A DNA stretch of 64,000 nt from Apostichopus japonicus (lineage: Eukaryota; Echinodermata; Holothuroidea; Aspidochirotida; Stichopodidae): assembly GCF_037975245.1 (NCBI RefSeq), contig NC_092567.1, positions 19,474,876 to 19,538,875 on the forward strand. Reading direction: 5' to 3'. The notes beneath the pieces are model-generated. The model made no database searches and was not told the origin of the DNA. It was given only the letters and a program-made list of their open reading frames with translations. Both the position numbers and the translations under genes were made by a program. Below, piece after piece: positions 15,301 to 25,403 of the stretch; within the stretch, counting starts at the first letter, position 1, and every line of letters begins with the position of its first letter.

Positions 15301-18300
15301 TGGCGATAAAAAATTCACAGTTGAGGATGCAAAATACTGACAACTTTTTGAATTTAAATTGTCACGAAGCTGATGAAAATTTTAAAATGACAAGTTAGAA
15401 TAGCTATATCATGTTATAAAATGAAAAGAGATTTAATCTGTCTTACAATCTTTAAAAAGTTTAACTTACAGAACTCCCGATATTATGAAACAAACAACGT
15501 TCGGCAAAGCCCCGTTTATAGACTGCCTAACAATGAATAGCGCACACTTTACGTACATCAGTTTACAACTGCAATACGGTTTAACCCTACTTCAATATTA
15601 CGTTAGGATAATACACATGTACTGCGAATTTCCCGGGTACCTTTCCAAACAACTGCGCGCTCATCCCGTCTAACACCTGTTTGTTAACATTTCTGGCACG
15701 TTTCCAAGAAACGTTTCATGGAGAATTCCCCATGATACACGAGGCACAATCCATACCATACACGCAGCACATCAAGGCCCCACTAGCTATGGCCATCTTT
15801 ATGAAAGTAAACCTTGTAATAAAATATGTTTTAAGCCACTTGGCATGAATAACTAAATGCTTAATATTATTTCCATGTTCTTGTAGAAAACATCAAGTTC
15901 GCAAAATACAATTAGTTGTGTTTTTGTAGTTACGTGAGATCTGTAACGACGAGGTGGTTAGGCTATTTGCTATGCACTTAACTATGGTAGGATATTATTT
16001 TTTCCGTATTTTTGGAAATTCTAGAAAATAATCTTTCCCTCCCCGCTAAAAACCAGATGTGGTCTTACGGTTTATTCATAAATGGGTGTACTAGAGCCTT
16101 GTTTACATGACATTAGTTGCATTTAGCACGATATGCCAGTTTCGCGTGAATTTTCGAAAGTGTTTTGCTGGATCTTTCGTAAAATTTGAAATGTGTACCA
16201 ACTTACTTTTCGTACACAATTGGTAATCTCTCTACTGATTTTCAGATTTTTTTTACAGTCAAGTGAATACGTTGTGCATTGAGTATAAACTTATCGCGAA
16301 TGCAAGAACGATGCGGGGATTTCCAGCAGACAAATGTTTTCTTTGCGGGATCACTGAGTCAGTTGAAGGGAATCCCACACATTAAAGGGAACACTGAATT
16401 GAAGTCAAATTCATACGAAAGAAAACGTTTACTAACATATAATATAAGTATAAAAAAAATGTGGAATGGCAATATTGTTCAAAACATTTCCCGCGAGGCT
16501 GATTTATTACAGCAACCTTCCCGCGCTGGGCCATGTGTGTCCGTGTGACATTGCCCTTGTGAGTGGTTTGGGGACACATCATTACTCGTTATAGGCTATT
16601 GTGACTAAAATTGCGAGCACCGTCTCTGGACATTTTTGTTTTGTTTCTGAAACGTTTCTTTTGAAATTGTCCTTATTGTTTTTACAGATGTACTTTTTTG
16701 CTTCTTCGTATTTTTTTTAAAGTTTCGTCCCGCTTTTTTTTTTTCGTTTTTTTTTCCTCAATTTTTTTTTTCCAGCCAGTCTGGATTTCCCGCGAGCATT
16801 GCGGATTTCCCGCGAACCTGGTTCGGAAGGTTCGTAAGGTTTTCCAGCCCTGCACTGACTCATCAAGTTGATCTAGATAGAGAATAATCTAGTGAAGATT
16901 CACATTTTGTGTTGGATGCGTTGAATTTCATTTCTCGTAAAATACTGAAAACAAGTATGCACCTGAATCCAAAAACTGCTTAACATATTTTTTTGGTGTA
17001 GCAACTTTCCTATCTTTCATAGCATTTTGTGATGATTATTGCATAGCTGTATAGAAGGTTTTTTAGAAGGAAGAATAGCACTTGTGGTATGTCATGAGAA
17101 ATCAACTTCAAAAGTCCCATAAATGCTGTGTCACGCTATACTATGTTGTGCCTGCAAGGAGAGGAAGACAACACCAACATTGCTTACCTTCTTCTTTTTC
17201 CTTTCTTTCAAGTTCTTCTTTTTTCAAACGTTCTTTCTCTGCTTTACTTAATTTTCCTTTCTTCCCCTTAGCAGGTGACTTTGGTTTAGGCGGCTTTACC
17301 AATATGAATAAAAAGGAAGACAATTATTGAGTCTAAACTCTAATACGTGCACAGAAAAATGCTGTCAACACTCCTACTAATTTATACTTTATATGTTACA
17401 AAGAAAAGGTAAATGACCACAGGTTTCCAAATGAGACTAACCTCAGGCAAATTTAGAAAAAATAATAAAATGACTTTTGTAGGACGACTTAAAGGAGAAT
17501 TTTAATCTTGAAGACTTGATATGTCTTAGTTCAAGAAGAAAGAGAGCATGTCTCCTTTGTACCCAGCCATCATATTCCACTATCAAGACTTAAGATGGGA
17601 AAGCTTGTAACTGCTGTGTATGTTTGTGTAGAATTACACATGACCTGGTGGCCTAGCCTAAAGTTAGGTGATGTATTGTAAACTTTACTAGGCCTAGTTC
17701 ACCCAATGAGACTTGTGGAAACAGCATATTCTTTGTAGCCTAGGTGTGAAAGTAGGTTAGAATATGAGGCTAAGTATCACAGTCATCAAGTACTACTGCT
17801 AGTTACTACTGTGCACTAGCCTATAGGGTGCTGCGAAATTAAGCCATTCCTTGGGCCTAGACTAGTCTAGAGCGCCTGCCTGAGCAACATTCCAAACCTT
17901 GCATGTCGATTGTCGGAATGCAAGAGCCTAACTTACTTAATCTGCATAAATAATAAGCTGAAATTTGTTGGTGGCAAATAGTTAAAATTGTTACAAAATT
18001 ATTTGTTTTCTGTGGTACCATTATTTGCCTTGTCATAAGAATACTTAAATCATTGGAAGAGGCGCAAACAATACTATAATTGTCTCGAAATATGCACCTT
18101 TTAACTTTTATTTATAACGCTAAATGAGGCTTGGCAACGAGCTTACTAACGCTAACAGTGAGTTTACACAATTAACTCTGCATATAGATACCACTGTCAA
18201 TGTACAGTAGGCTAGCGCAATGGATATCATGCATACACAACGATAAGGTATTGTATGTTAGTTGTTACAATGACCGGCTTCCAAACATTTAGCTTAAGAA

Positions 18301-18449
18301 ACTGCAACTTGTAGTTGCTACGTTTACGCAGAAAATATAATAATTTGACAACAAGCATAACATTTTTAATTGGATCTATACTCAAGATAGCTTACGTAAA
18401 AGAAACAGCTATATTGATCAAGAAAAAACACAGAAATTTCACTTACCAT
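6349..18449 (-). CDS. DNAI7: Dynein axonemal intermediate chain 7 (CASC1/IC97 family), N-terminal six coding exons; 3' end outside window
   Basis: Coding exons (minus strand, 5' to 3'): 18449-18447, 17293-17188, 10562-10471, 8745-8641, 7431-7291, 6495-6349. All junctions are GT/AG with compatible phases, giving 198 codons. The protein opens with a Pro/Lys-rich stretch, then KLSKAEKERLKKEELERK and a charged coiled coil (RLERERLEREERERIEAA), the typical CASC1 N-terminus. Exon 5 carries KCDGSPDP...INTYINLWKE and exon 6 LINELQQYLE...YEETIVELEDLLHAKQDA, both closely matching the recalled CASC1 sequence. The family is an axonemal inner-arm dynein (I1/f) associated intermediate chain acting in motile cilia and flagella. 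The first coding exon contains only the ATG, followed at once by a GTAAGT donor. Intron 2 is 6.6 kb and carries a hAT element. The rest of the protein (in human about 700 residues) is not seen, so either the last intron exceeds 6 kb or the gene is truncated. Identification is confident; the first exon is a little less so. Confidence 0.88.
6633..6666. repeat. Perfect 17-bp tandem duplication
   Basis: TTTCGATCCTAGCAGGA occurs twice with no gap, in DNAI7 intron 5 and followed by TCTTCTTCAGAC. The wider phrase looks like part of a dispersed repeat. Confidence 0.85.
8800..9105. repeat. Diverged tandem duplication, period about 172 bp (DNAI7 intron 3)
   Basis: Blocks TTTCAACT, AATATGACC, GTGCAACATCATGGTAGA, ATACACAGCAAAGGCAA, and TTATTACATCATC followed by CAATGTCACCA-like sequence recur in the same order about 172 bp apart. 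Copies differ by scattered substitutions and small indels. No coding content. Confidence 0.8.
12950..13235. repeat. Diverged tandem duplication, period about 138 bp (DNAI7 intron 2)
   Basis: Blocks CCGACCATAGTAGCC / CGACCACATAATAGCC, AATCTAGCCTAACCAT, AGCTGGxACTAAAA and TTACTG...GCTATCTTCGAC occur twice in the same order. Non-coding. Confidence 0.7.
15079..16860. mobile_element. hAT-type DNA transposon remnant, about 1.77 kb, in DNAI7 intron 2
   Basis: The element runs 15087-16852. It begins CAGTGTTGGAAAACC and ends GGTTTTCCAGCCCTG, imperfect inverted repeats. The flanks are CACTGACC (15079-15086) and CACTGACT (16853-16860), an 8-bp target-site duplication with one mismatch, which is the hAT signature. 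The left end has a GC-rich block of repeated GGGGTC/AGGGGC motifs; the right end has T-rich tracts and repeated GATTTCCCGCG. I see no transposase reading frame, so it is non-autonomous or decayed. Confidence 0.75.
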
Positions 18450-18600
18450 TGTTTTGGGATGGTTGTCAATTTAAGGATGGCAACGCTCTACTGGATTTTT
18501 TCCAATGTCAACGCGCAAGCGCAATATAATTTTTGGCGGGCCTTTTCACTACTTCATTTGCATAGCATGCAGAGAACAAAGTCGTATTAAGCTTTTGTCC
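18441..18600. promoter_or_regulatory. Promoter-like motif cluster at the DNAI7 5' end
   Basis: Within about 120 bp upstream of the DNAI7 start codon lie a CCAAT box (TCCAATG, 18501-18507), an E2F-like TTTTGGCGGG (18531-18540), an octamer ATTTGCAT (18556-18563) and GTTGCC-type half sites resembling one arm of an RFX X-box (near 18478-18484, minus strand). An RFX site would fit a ciliary gene. ETFRF1 is transcribed in the opposite direction from the next locus, so this may be one edge of a shared promoter. Motif matches only. Confidence 0.4.
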
Positions 18601-19033
18601 ATTATCATTAAGAAAACTATTATGTATTTACATGAATAAACTTAAAAATCATCAGAGGAACTGTGTGTTATATTGTCGGAAGTTCTGCCCTTTCATCGTG
18701 AATAGTCCTGACAGATATAAAGTGTCAGATATAAAGTGTGCTAATTTCAAATATATTTCCGAATAGTATAGGCGATACCATTTTTGTCTTACATTTTGGT
18801 AGATTATAGGGTTTTGTTGCCGTAAATATTTCACGTTTTGAAATTTAAAATAAAGTTATTGCAATAATATTTAAATGTAGATATTGTATTTATCATTTAA
18901 ATTTATTAAATTGTAAGTAATGTTGCATAGAATGTTCCACTATCTGATAGGGAGTCTGAATTTTATCATAGTGCTTGGGCTCATGCAGGTAGATACAGTG
19001 GATAGTGTAGGGGCATATGACTTTACGTACGTA

Positions 19034-20165
19034 TATGGTAGGCCATAGTGGACATAATTCGCGATAAAATATGGACATTAATTCCATTTAATTTCGGCAT
19101 TAAATATTAGCAGTGGCGGCGCCAGGAATTTTTAGTTGGGGAGGCTAAGGGGGGGGGGCTGAGCCAATTTTTTGGGTGGCTTACAAGATTGAGTGATCGC
19201 CGTCCTGGGGGAGGGGTATAAGGGGAGGGAGTGCCCCCTCCCCTTTGAAATTTTTCCCAATCCTGGAAAGGCCTACATGCAAAATGGTGGCATTTAGCGA
19301 GGCTTTTGTCACCTGAAAGTTTCTCCAAAAATATGCATTTTTTGTGAGTAACTTTAGTCAAATTAGAATGGAAGATACCAATTCACAGTTTTCGTATCAC
19401 TAAAATATTACCTGCTGTGAAAGATCCAATTCCTTTGCTCAATTATTATATCGTGCAATTATTATATCATGCAAAATTATTATAAAAATTCATCAAAATT
19501 TCCATTGGCCATTGTAGCACTGCGTTATGGCTGACAAAATTTGGGTAGGCTATATTGTTTCAATGAGGTTTATTTTTTTTGTGCCTATTTCAGTTGGGGG
19601 GGCTAATGGGGGGCTGACTACTTCAGTGGGGGGGTGGGGCTAAATCCCCCTCAAGCCCCCCTTGGCGCCGCCACTGAATATTAGCCAATAAGGCTGCATT
19701 TTTATTTGTCTGCATTCATACTGTTTAATGCGGACATTTAATCAAATATATGTGGACACTTATTCGAATTAAAACGAATTAATATCGACATTGATTACAT
19801 TTGATGTTTACATTAAATATTTAATATGTTTTATACTTCAGCATCAATTCTATTAACGTGGACATTAAATCGAATATATGTTGACATATATTCGAATATA
19901 TTTATGATTTGTTGTCGGGAGTGAATGTTTTGTGTGGGGAGTGAATTAATATTCACATATAAACCTCTACAGTGATTGGTTGATGAATATCCACGTATAT
20001 TCGATTCAAAGTTCTCATTAATAGAATTAATGCTGACATATAAAACTGCTCACTGATTGGATAGTATTAATGTCTACATTAAAATCAAATTAATGTTCAC
20101 ATTAAATCGATTTGACGTGGACATACAATCGGATTAACGAATTATGTCCACTGTGGCCTACCATA
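19034..20165. mobile_element. TIR DNA element with internal iterated motif, split by a nested hAT MITE
   Basis: The ends 19034-19061 and 20138-20165 are inverted repeats of 28 bp with one difference; each carries GGTAGGCCA and AGTGGACATAATTCG. GTA flanks both ends, possibly a 3-bp target duplication. The interior repeatedly uses a GGACATTAAxTCGAATATA-like phrase in both orientations, the same phrase found in the termini, so the element seems built from iterations of its own end. No coding frame. A separate MITE occupies 19111-19676. Superfamily not assigned. Confidence 0.7.
19103..19684. mobile_element. hAT MITE (CAGTGGCGGCGCCA family), nested
   Basis: The element 19111-19676 starts CAGTGGCGGCGCCA and ends in its near-exact inverse TGGCGCCGCCACTG. 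The 8-bp target duplication AATATTAG is perfect (19103-19110 and 19677-19684). The interior has G-rich runs and GGTATAAGGGGAGGGAGTG, shared with the copies at 34093 and 50390. No transposase. Confidence 0.88.
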
Positions 20166-20168
20166 GTA

Positions 20169-21180
20169 TGTACCGTATAAGTAGGGAGCTGCTAGAGTAG
20201 CAGCTCCCTGATCACATGGTTCACAGTACTACATGTTAGTAGCCATGCCGCAACTAAATGTCACTTATTGTTAGCATACCGCCCCCCCCCCCCCCAATAA
20301 AAAACACACACACCCAGAAAAAGAATTGATCTGAAAGGTGGTTCAAAAAATGCAAAATATACATGCACTACTCCGAACAAAATGGTCACTAAAGTTGCGC
20401 CTCTGATGGTATAGTAGCCTGGAGTTCACAGTAATGTACAGCTTTTCATTTCTCAAAAGTTAAAAGTGTTAAGGAAATACAACCTGCACTAATAGCTGTA
20501 TTTTGAAACGGTCTCAAACATTTTGTAATTGAAGTCACCTTTCATCTGACGCAAAATCATGTAAGGAACAGGCATTCCATGTTATATGTACTGGGATTCA
20601 GCCTGTTGCCTGAATTAATATGAACATTTCTTGTTACCTCTGAGAACGAGCAGAACATCCAAACAAATAATGGAACGTATCAACCACATTATCTCCTACT
20701 GCTTACATACGAAAAATCTGTCCAGATATTTTACCTAAAGTTGGGATGCAACATTGGAATAAACGTCAGTATCCAACCAAGTTTTGCCCCAAAGCAAGGA
20801 AAATTACCACGGTTCATACATTTTCTTGCAGAAGGTGATGAATTGACCAAAGTTTTCTGCTTTCTACTTGTTTGGAGCAAAACATTTTTCGTGACAAATG
20901 TTCCCCTCTCCCTCCTCGTCCTTCCTCTCCTCTCCTCTCCTCCTTGTCCTTCGATCCCCTCCCCTTGTCCTTGCCTTCCCCAAGTCTTCCCCTTGTCATT
21001 TCTTTATGCACCCTCCTCCCAAATATACCGTGATACGTTCCAATTCGTTGTCAAGGCACTTGCATACTTGGCCGATATTTTAGCGATATCGTTTTGTAAT
21101 AATCTGGTAACGTACTTCGTAAAGAGCAGTTTGTTGTTGAATTTTTGGACAAGGGGTTTACTGTATGTTTTTTAACTAAA
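20169..21180. other. Gap between TIR element and LTR region
   Basis: No gene recognised. It contains a C run near 20282 followed by an AC-rich patch, and a long pyrimidine-rich tract at about 20902-21005 with CTCCTCTCCTCTCC iterations. Open frames over the tract read as Pro/Ser/Leu strings on one strand and Arg/Gly/Glu strings on the other, a composition effect. Confidence 0.5.
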
Positions 21181-21659
21181 AAGACAGACACCTGGAAGAA
21201 CTAGAGAACACCGAGGGTATAAACCAATAAATAATACATCAAGTTGCAAGTTTTGGACTAGGTACGCACATTATGATTGAAATATTACGTTACAAAATAT
21301 AAGTTTTTATCTTTTGTAAATGGGGCAATGACGACGTTCATGCTCGATGTAGTTCTACTACTAGTCTTTCCTTTAATAGACCTAACACTGTAACACTATA
21401 GCTATACTAATACCTCAGCAGTCAGAGGCCAGACCTAGCCTACATCATAACTTGCTGAAGTCTGTAGTGTTGATCGATTACATCGATAGCTATGTTCTAC
21501 GTGAGAATTCTAGGCGCCTGGCCTGTTACAAGTTTTAGGCCAGGCTTAGGCCTCATACGAGATACTGTGATACTGTAATTTAATGATGCTTGTGGCTATT
21601 GCCAGATAAGCTAGTGTCTATGCTATGCTATGCATTTATGTTATGTAAATAGCTAGACA

Positions 21660-21810
21660 AGCAGTCTAATTAGTAAGACTGAATAAAGAAGTAAGGCAGA
21701 GCCTCCCAGACCCTCAGAGTGTGCACATGTATTTTCTTGTTTCTGTGTTTTGTGTTCAAAGTCTGTCCATTGTCAAGCCCTCGGACTCTACAATGGCGTA
21801 GTCGGCAGGG
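21660..21810 (+). mobile_element. 3' part of an LTR plus primer-binding site, Ty3/Gypsy-type retrotransposon
   Basis: An AATAAA signal at 21682-21687 lies about 110 bp before a CTCTACA end at 21792. One base later TGGCGTAGTCGGCAGGG (21794-21810) has the position and TGG start of a tRNA primer-binding site. This is the usual R-U5-PBS order. The left LTR boundary was not found. Integrase-coding sequence follows almost directly, so gag, protease, reverse transcriptase and RNase H have been deleted from this copy. Confidence 0.55.
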
Positions 21811-22720
21811 TAATGTTGAAGATGTTGGCATGCATGGTTATGTAATGGAGGAAGACCTACTAAAGTACAAGATCGGGCCAGCCGGGCAAAGAGTTGTAGT
21901 CCCGGATCAGTTAGTGAATGAAGTTATCAATCAATACCATTGTTCACCTACGTGCCCCCACTTAGGTGTAAGAAAGACAATTTCTAAAATAAGGGAGAAA
22001 TTTTGGTGGAAGAGTATGAAATCTGTTGAAAAGTTCATCAAACAATGTAGGATTTGCCAGTTGACTAAACCAGTGTATCGAAAATCATCAGGGTATATGC
22101 AGTCTACTGTGAGCAGGTGTCCATGGGATATTCTGGCTATGGATCTTTTGGGCCCCTTCCCAGAAAGTAAAGAGGGCAAATTATATATACTGGTAAAATT
22201 TTAGCAGCCGTAATTAGACAATTATTTTGTACTTGGGGGGCTTGTAATACTCTAGTCTCTGACAATGGACCACAAATGATTTCACAGAAGGTGGCCCAAG
22301 TATGTGTTCTCTGGGGTGTAAAGAGGTCATTTACAAGCCCCTATCATCCTCAGGCCAATTGGGTTGAGAGGGTTAATAGAAACTTAGTTTCTATGTTGTG
22401 TTGTTTTATGAAGGGTGATCATACAGAGTGGGATGACTTGGTACCAGAGTTTATGTTTGCCCTTAATTCCTATGTACATGATTCCACTGGATTCTCACCA
22501 GCAGAGTTATTTCTTAACCGTACCCTGAGAGGACCTGGAGAATGGGTGGGGAGTGATAGCAAGGTAGTAAGGGATAAGGAAGCCATGTGGGCAGTTGCAA
22601 AACAGAACATGGAACGCCAGACAAAGGTCAATAAAGGGCAGTATGATAGAAAGAGGGAAGAGTCTATAGTCAGAGTGGGTGATGTGGTGGCACTCCGATC
22701 ACATGCTTTATCAAAAACCA
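21811..22720 (+). pseudogene. Broken Ty3/Gypsy integrase
   Basis: First open part to 22204: an H2C2 zinc-binding region (YHCSPTCPHLGV..., then CRICQ) followed by the start of the catalytic core with AMDLLGP (first Asp). A stop at 22202 and a frame change follow, with the stretch that normally links to the second Asp mostly missing. The core resumes in another frame with VSDNGPQ (second Asp) and VERVNRNL (catalytic Glu), then a C-terminal tail with YDRKR. Lesions: an internal deletion of roughly 25 codons, at least one frame break, loss of all upstream domains, and an abrupt 3' junction at about 22.70-22.75 kb to sequence of opposite orientation. It cannot make an active enzyme. Confidence 0.85.
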
Positions 22721-23801
22721 GAGCAAAGGCCCTTAACAAGTCTCTCCCCAAAAGTACCTGACAAGGAATGTCAGCCACATAAAGCTCAACTTCTTCAGTC
22801 TCCCCTGCAATAGTCATGGAGGTAGACACCTTACCTGTGACAACCAGAGGTGTGTCATCCAAAAGCTTAAACCACAGGGGTTCATTCAAAGGCATAACCT
22901 CACAATTTTCAACCATTAAGGTACTGATGAGTGACCTTTCTGCTCCACTATCAGCATAAGCAAGAACTTTCCCACCAAATAACATTGCCTCAAAATACGC
23001 CCCATCCAACTTGCATACATTTGTCACCTCAGAGCTATGCTCCAATGAGACCCTAACTCTGAACAACCTTTCCTCCACCTCCTTGTTAGAAATTCTCACC
23101 AAATTAATGCCAACATTAGCATTTTGATCACGTGACACATTTGAACAGTTATATACCGTATAACTGAAATGTCCCCATTCACCACAGGTATAACATCTGA
23201 TGTTATTAAGATCTGTAGCTGGTCGGCGAATTCTACTCCCTTGGCTAGAAGCTGGCCTCTGTGACTGCCCTGTTGTTTCACCGGCAGTTTGGAAATATGG
23301 TCGTGTAGTAGCTGACATCGATCTGGAACCTTGACTCTGTCGATTCCTGCTAGTGACCCTGGCAACCAAGATGTTATCAGCAAAATCCGAAATTTCCACA
23401 AGGGAAGTCCACTTCTGCTCCAGTAACTGTAAACGCAAAGATTCGTCTCTTAATGAGGAGATCATTTGATCAACAGCAATCAAATCCATTATTCTAGTAA
23501 ACTCGGGTGAAGATGCCAATCTATCTGTGGGAGCTGTCCAACGTCTCAAATACAAACTAAGCCGACTACCGTACTGTCTGAAAGTTTCTGATGGGCCCTT
23601 TACAGCGGAACGAAACTTCTCCCTGTACGTATCTGGAGTAAGCTGAAATGCTGCCAACAATGCATCCTTAACTACAACATAACTTTGTTTCTGACTTTCA
23701 CTTAAAATGTGGAAAGCTTTCTGTGCCTTGCCAGTCAAGTATGGTTCCAATAGAATAACTTGATAAGGATGTTCAAGTGATGCATAGATCAACTCTACCA
23801 A
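22720..23801 (-). pseudogene. Ty3/Gypsy gag-protease fragment
   Basis: One open frame of about 360 codons. It encodes a gag capsid-like region (PYLTGKAQKAFHIL, SETFRQYGSRLSLYLRRW), then a CCHC-like knuckle starting CYTCGEWGH but with too long a spacer before the last Cys. A retropepsin domain follows, with active-site triad DSGA in AYADSGAERSLIS and the LLGRDLLR flap-end motif. Reverse transcriptase should follow but the frame instead runs into antisense of the neighbouring integrase, so the fragment ends near 22720. The unusual knuckle spacing may be a small insertion. Domain order and motifs are characteristic; activity is unlikely without the rest. Confidence 0.82.
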
Positions 23802-23992
23802 TTAACGTCTTATTAGGCCTTGTCTGTACCAAAATCACGCTGCTACTGTACTTTAATGCTCAACATACATTAAGCCGTGATTGCAAATTCTGGTAAATAA
23901 AACGGGACAAATATATGAATATTCTGGTATTTCAGGTTTGGAGAGAAAAAGTGTTGCAGTCTTCCGTGTTCCACCTGCATCTGTGTACCATT
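23802..23992. other. ETFRF1 upstream sequence
   Basis: Short stretch between the retroelement fragment and the first ETFRF1 ATG. A frame stays open upstream of the chosen start back to about 23915 but shows no family similarity; it may be 5' UTR. Confidence 0.35.
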
Positions 23993-25107
23993 ATGACGCA
24001 ACTTCAGCAATTAGCGTCGGTCAACATGAAATTTGCTGTCAAAACTTTGTACAAAAATGTAAGTATTCCTTTTAGACTGTCAGTCTGCCGCAAAGGTGTA
24101 TTTGAAAAGAAATCATTAGTGACTATAAGGGTGGGCCATTTGAGCTTTACTAAAACAGCCAGTGTACAGAAACAGTTACTAAGAAATAAATTGTAACAGG
24201 CAATTGAAAGTATGTGATTATATAGATTTATTCACCATCCCCCGCTTATCTTGTCTTCTCCCACCCCTCCCCCCCCCAAAAAAAAAAAATTGGTTTAGCC
24301 TCCTGGGAGAAGCTGCATTGTAAAGACTGCTGTGCTATTGTAGATGTTCATCCTAGATTTAAAGATAAGAGTAAAAGTTTTTAGATCTCAGGAGAATTAC
24401 TAGTGAACATCTGTTTCATTTAAACTTTTTATCGCAGGATTTAAAGAAGCCAGGAATTTATTCATGTTAAAATTATGTCTAACAGTTTTGAACACTGATT
24501 TTGTTTTTATCATTGAAAAACTCTAGTTCCTATGTAGAAAACTGCTATACATCTTTACACTTGTATAGCAACTTGACAATTTGGCATAGCATTTTGTGAT
24601 GCAATACTGGATTAACTATTCCCTGTATTTTGCAAACCATTTTGTGATTGTGAATTTGTGATACCAGATAAATAGTTCCCTGGTAGCTCCTTAATTTCAA
24701 GCAATTTTAAAAATACATAAGGATGTGATAAGTGAGGAATTGTTGGTAGGGTTTTGCTTAGTCCTTTTGAAAAGTAGTAAAGTTCAATTCACTATTATTA
24801 GTAAACTATTTTATAATTTTGTTTTATAACAGTTTGAACAGTTTGAATTTTGGCTTGACTGGTGTGTGTCTCTCTTTTTTTTTCCACCTTCTGATTCAAG
24901 CTTATATTTCTTGGAAGAGAGTACCCCAAGGGCGAGAAATATTTCAGGGATAGATGTCACCAAGCATTTATGAAAAACAAAGACATGACAGATCCAGAAA
25001 AGATTAAGGAGCTCATCGGACGAGGAGAATATGTCATGAAAGAATTAGAAGCCCTATACATGTTGAGAAAGTACAGAGCTTTGAAGAAACGATACTACGC
25101 AGAATGA
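23993..25107 (+). CDS. ETFRF1: Electron transfer flavoprotein regulatory factor 1 (LYRM5), LYR-motif protein
   Basis: Two coding exons, 23993-24058 and 24901-25107, joined in phase 0 by a GT/AG intron of 842 bp. The predicted protein has 90 residues from the first ATG, or 79 if translation starts at 24026 ([11 protein letters not shown]), where family similarity begins; human ETFRF1 is of similar size. [38 protein letters not shown] and [19 protein letters not shown] match the family along its length, including the LYR-type basic helix. The family works in the mitochondrial matrix, where ETFRF1 binds ETF and displaces its FAD, and LYR proteins bind acyl carrier protein. It is divergent from DNAI7. 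AATAAA signals at 25234 and 25398 fit the 3' end. Confidence 0.93.
24537..24630. repeat. Dispersed repeat, copy B (ETFRF1 intron)
   Basis: Counterpart of 5667-5755: CACTTGTATAGCAACTTG, CATTTTGTGATGCAATACTGG and TATTCCCT in the same order. A further partial echo (TTTTGTGATTGTGAATTTGTGATACCAG) follows at once. Confidence 0.6.
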
Positions 25108-25233
25108 AGAAGATGAAGATATCAAAGTGTCGGGAAAATGGTGCGGTAAAAATGTCGTGAATGGACCCTCCATGTCTTTTGGAGTTCTGTGGGATCTGTG
25201 GTAGGTTCTATCACTGCGTTTGAAGTTATGCAC

Positions 25234-25403
25234 AATAAAGGTTTGGTTAAACGAAGGATACTTTAAAAGGTTTGCAGTGTGTGAAACTGTTAACACACCA
25301 TCAGCATAGTTACTTCAAGTCTACTGTATAAGCTTAATTGCGAGTATCAAAATGAAGTCAATAATCAGTTATTGTGAATCAAAGTCTAGTAATCTGGAAT
25401 AAA
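25234..25403 (+). terminator. ETFRF1 polyadenylation signals
   Basis: Two AATAAA hexamers, 25234-25239 and 25398-25403, lie 127 and 291 bp beyond the ETFRF1 stop. Which one is used cannot be told from sequence. Confidence 0.55.

Noticed and set aside
15071..15340. 89- and 70-codon frames rich in Gly/Arg/Pro
   Set aside because: They fall in the GC-rich left end of the hAT element and reflect its repeated GGGGTC motifs.
20741..21175. 144-codon plus-strand frame and its minus-strand partner
   Set aside because: Most of the frame lies on a pyrimidine tract; no domain, and the minus frame is Arg/Gly/Glu low complexity.
22470..22719. 3' continuation of the minus-strand gag-protease frame
   Set aside because: It is antisense to recognisable integrase sequence; protease similarity ends near 22720.
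25054..25296. Minus-strand 80-codon frame
   Set aside because: It is antisense to the ETFRF1 last exon and 3' UTR.
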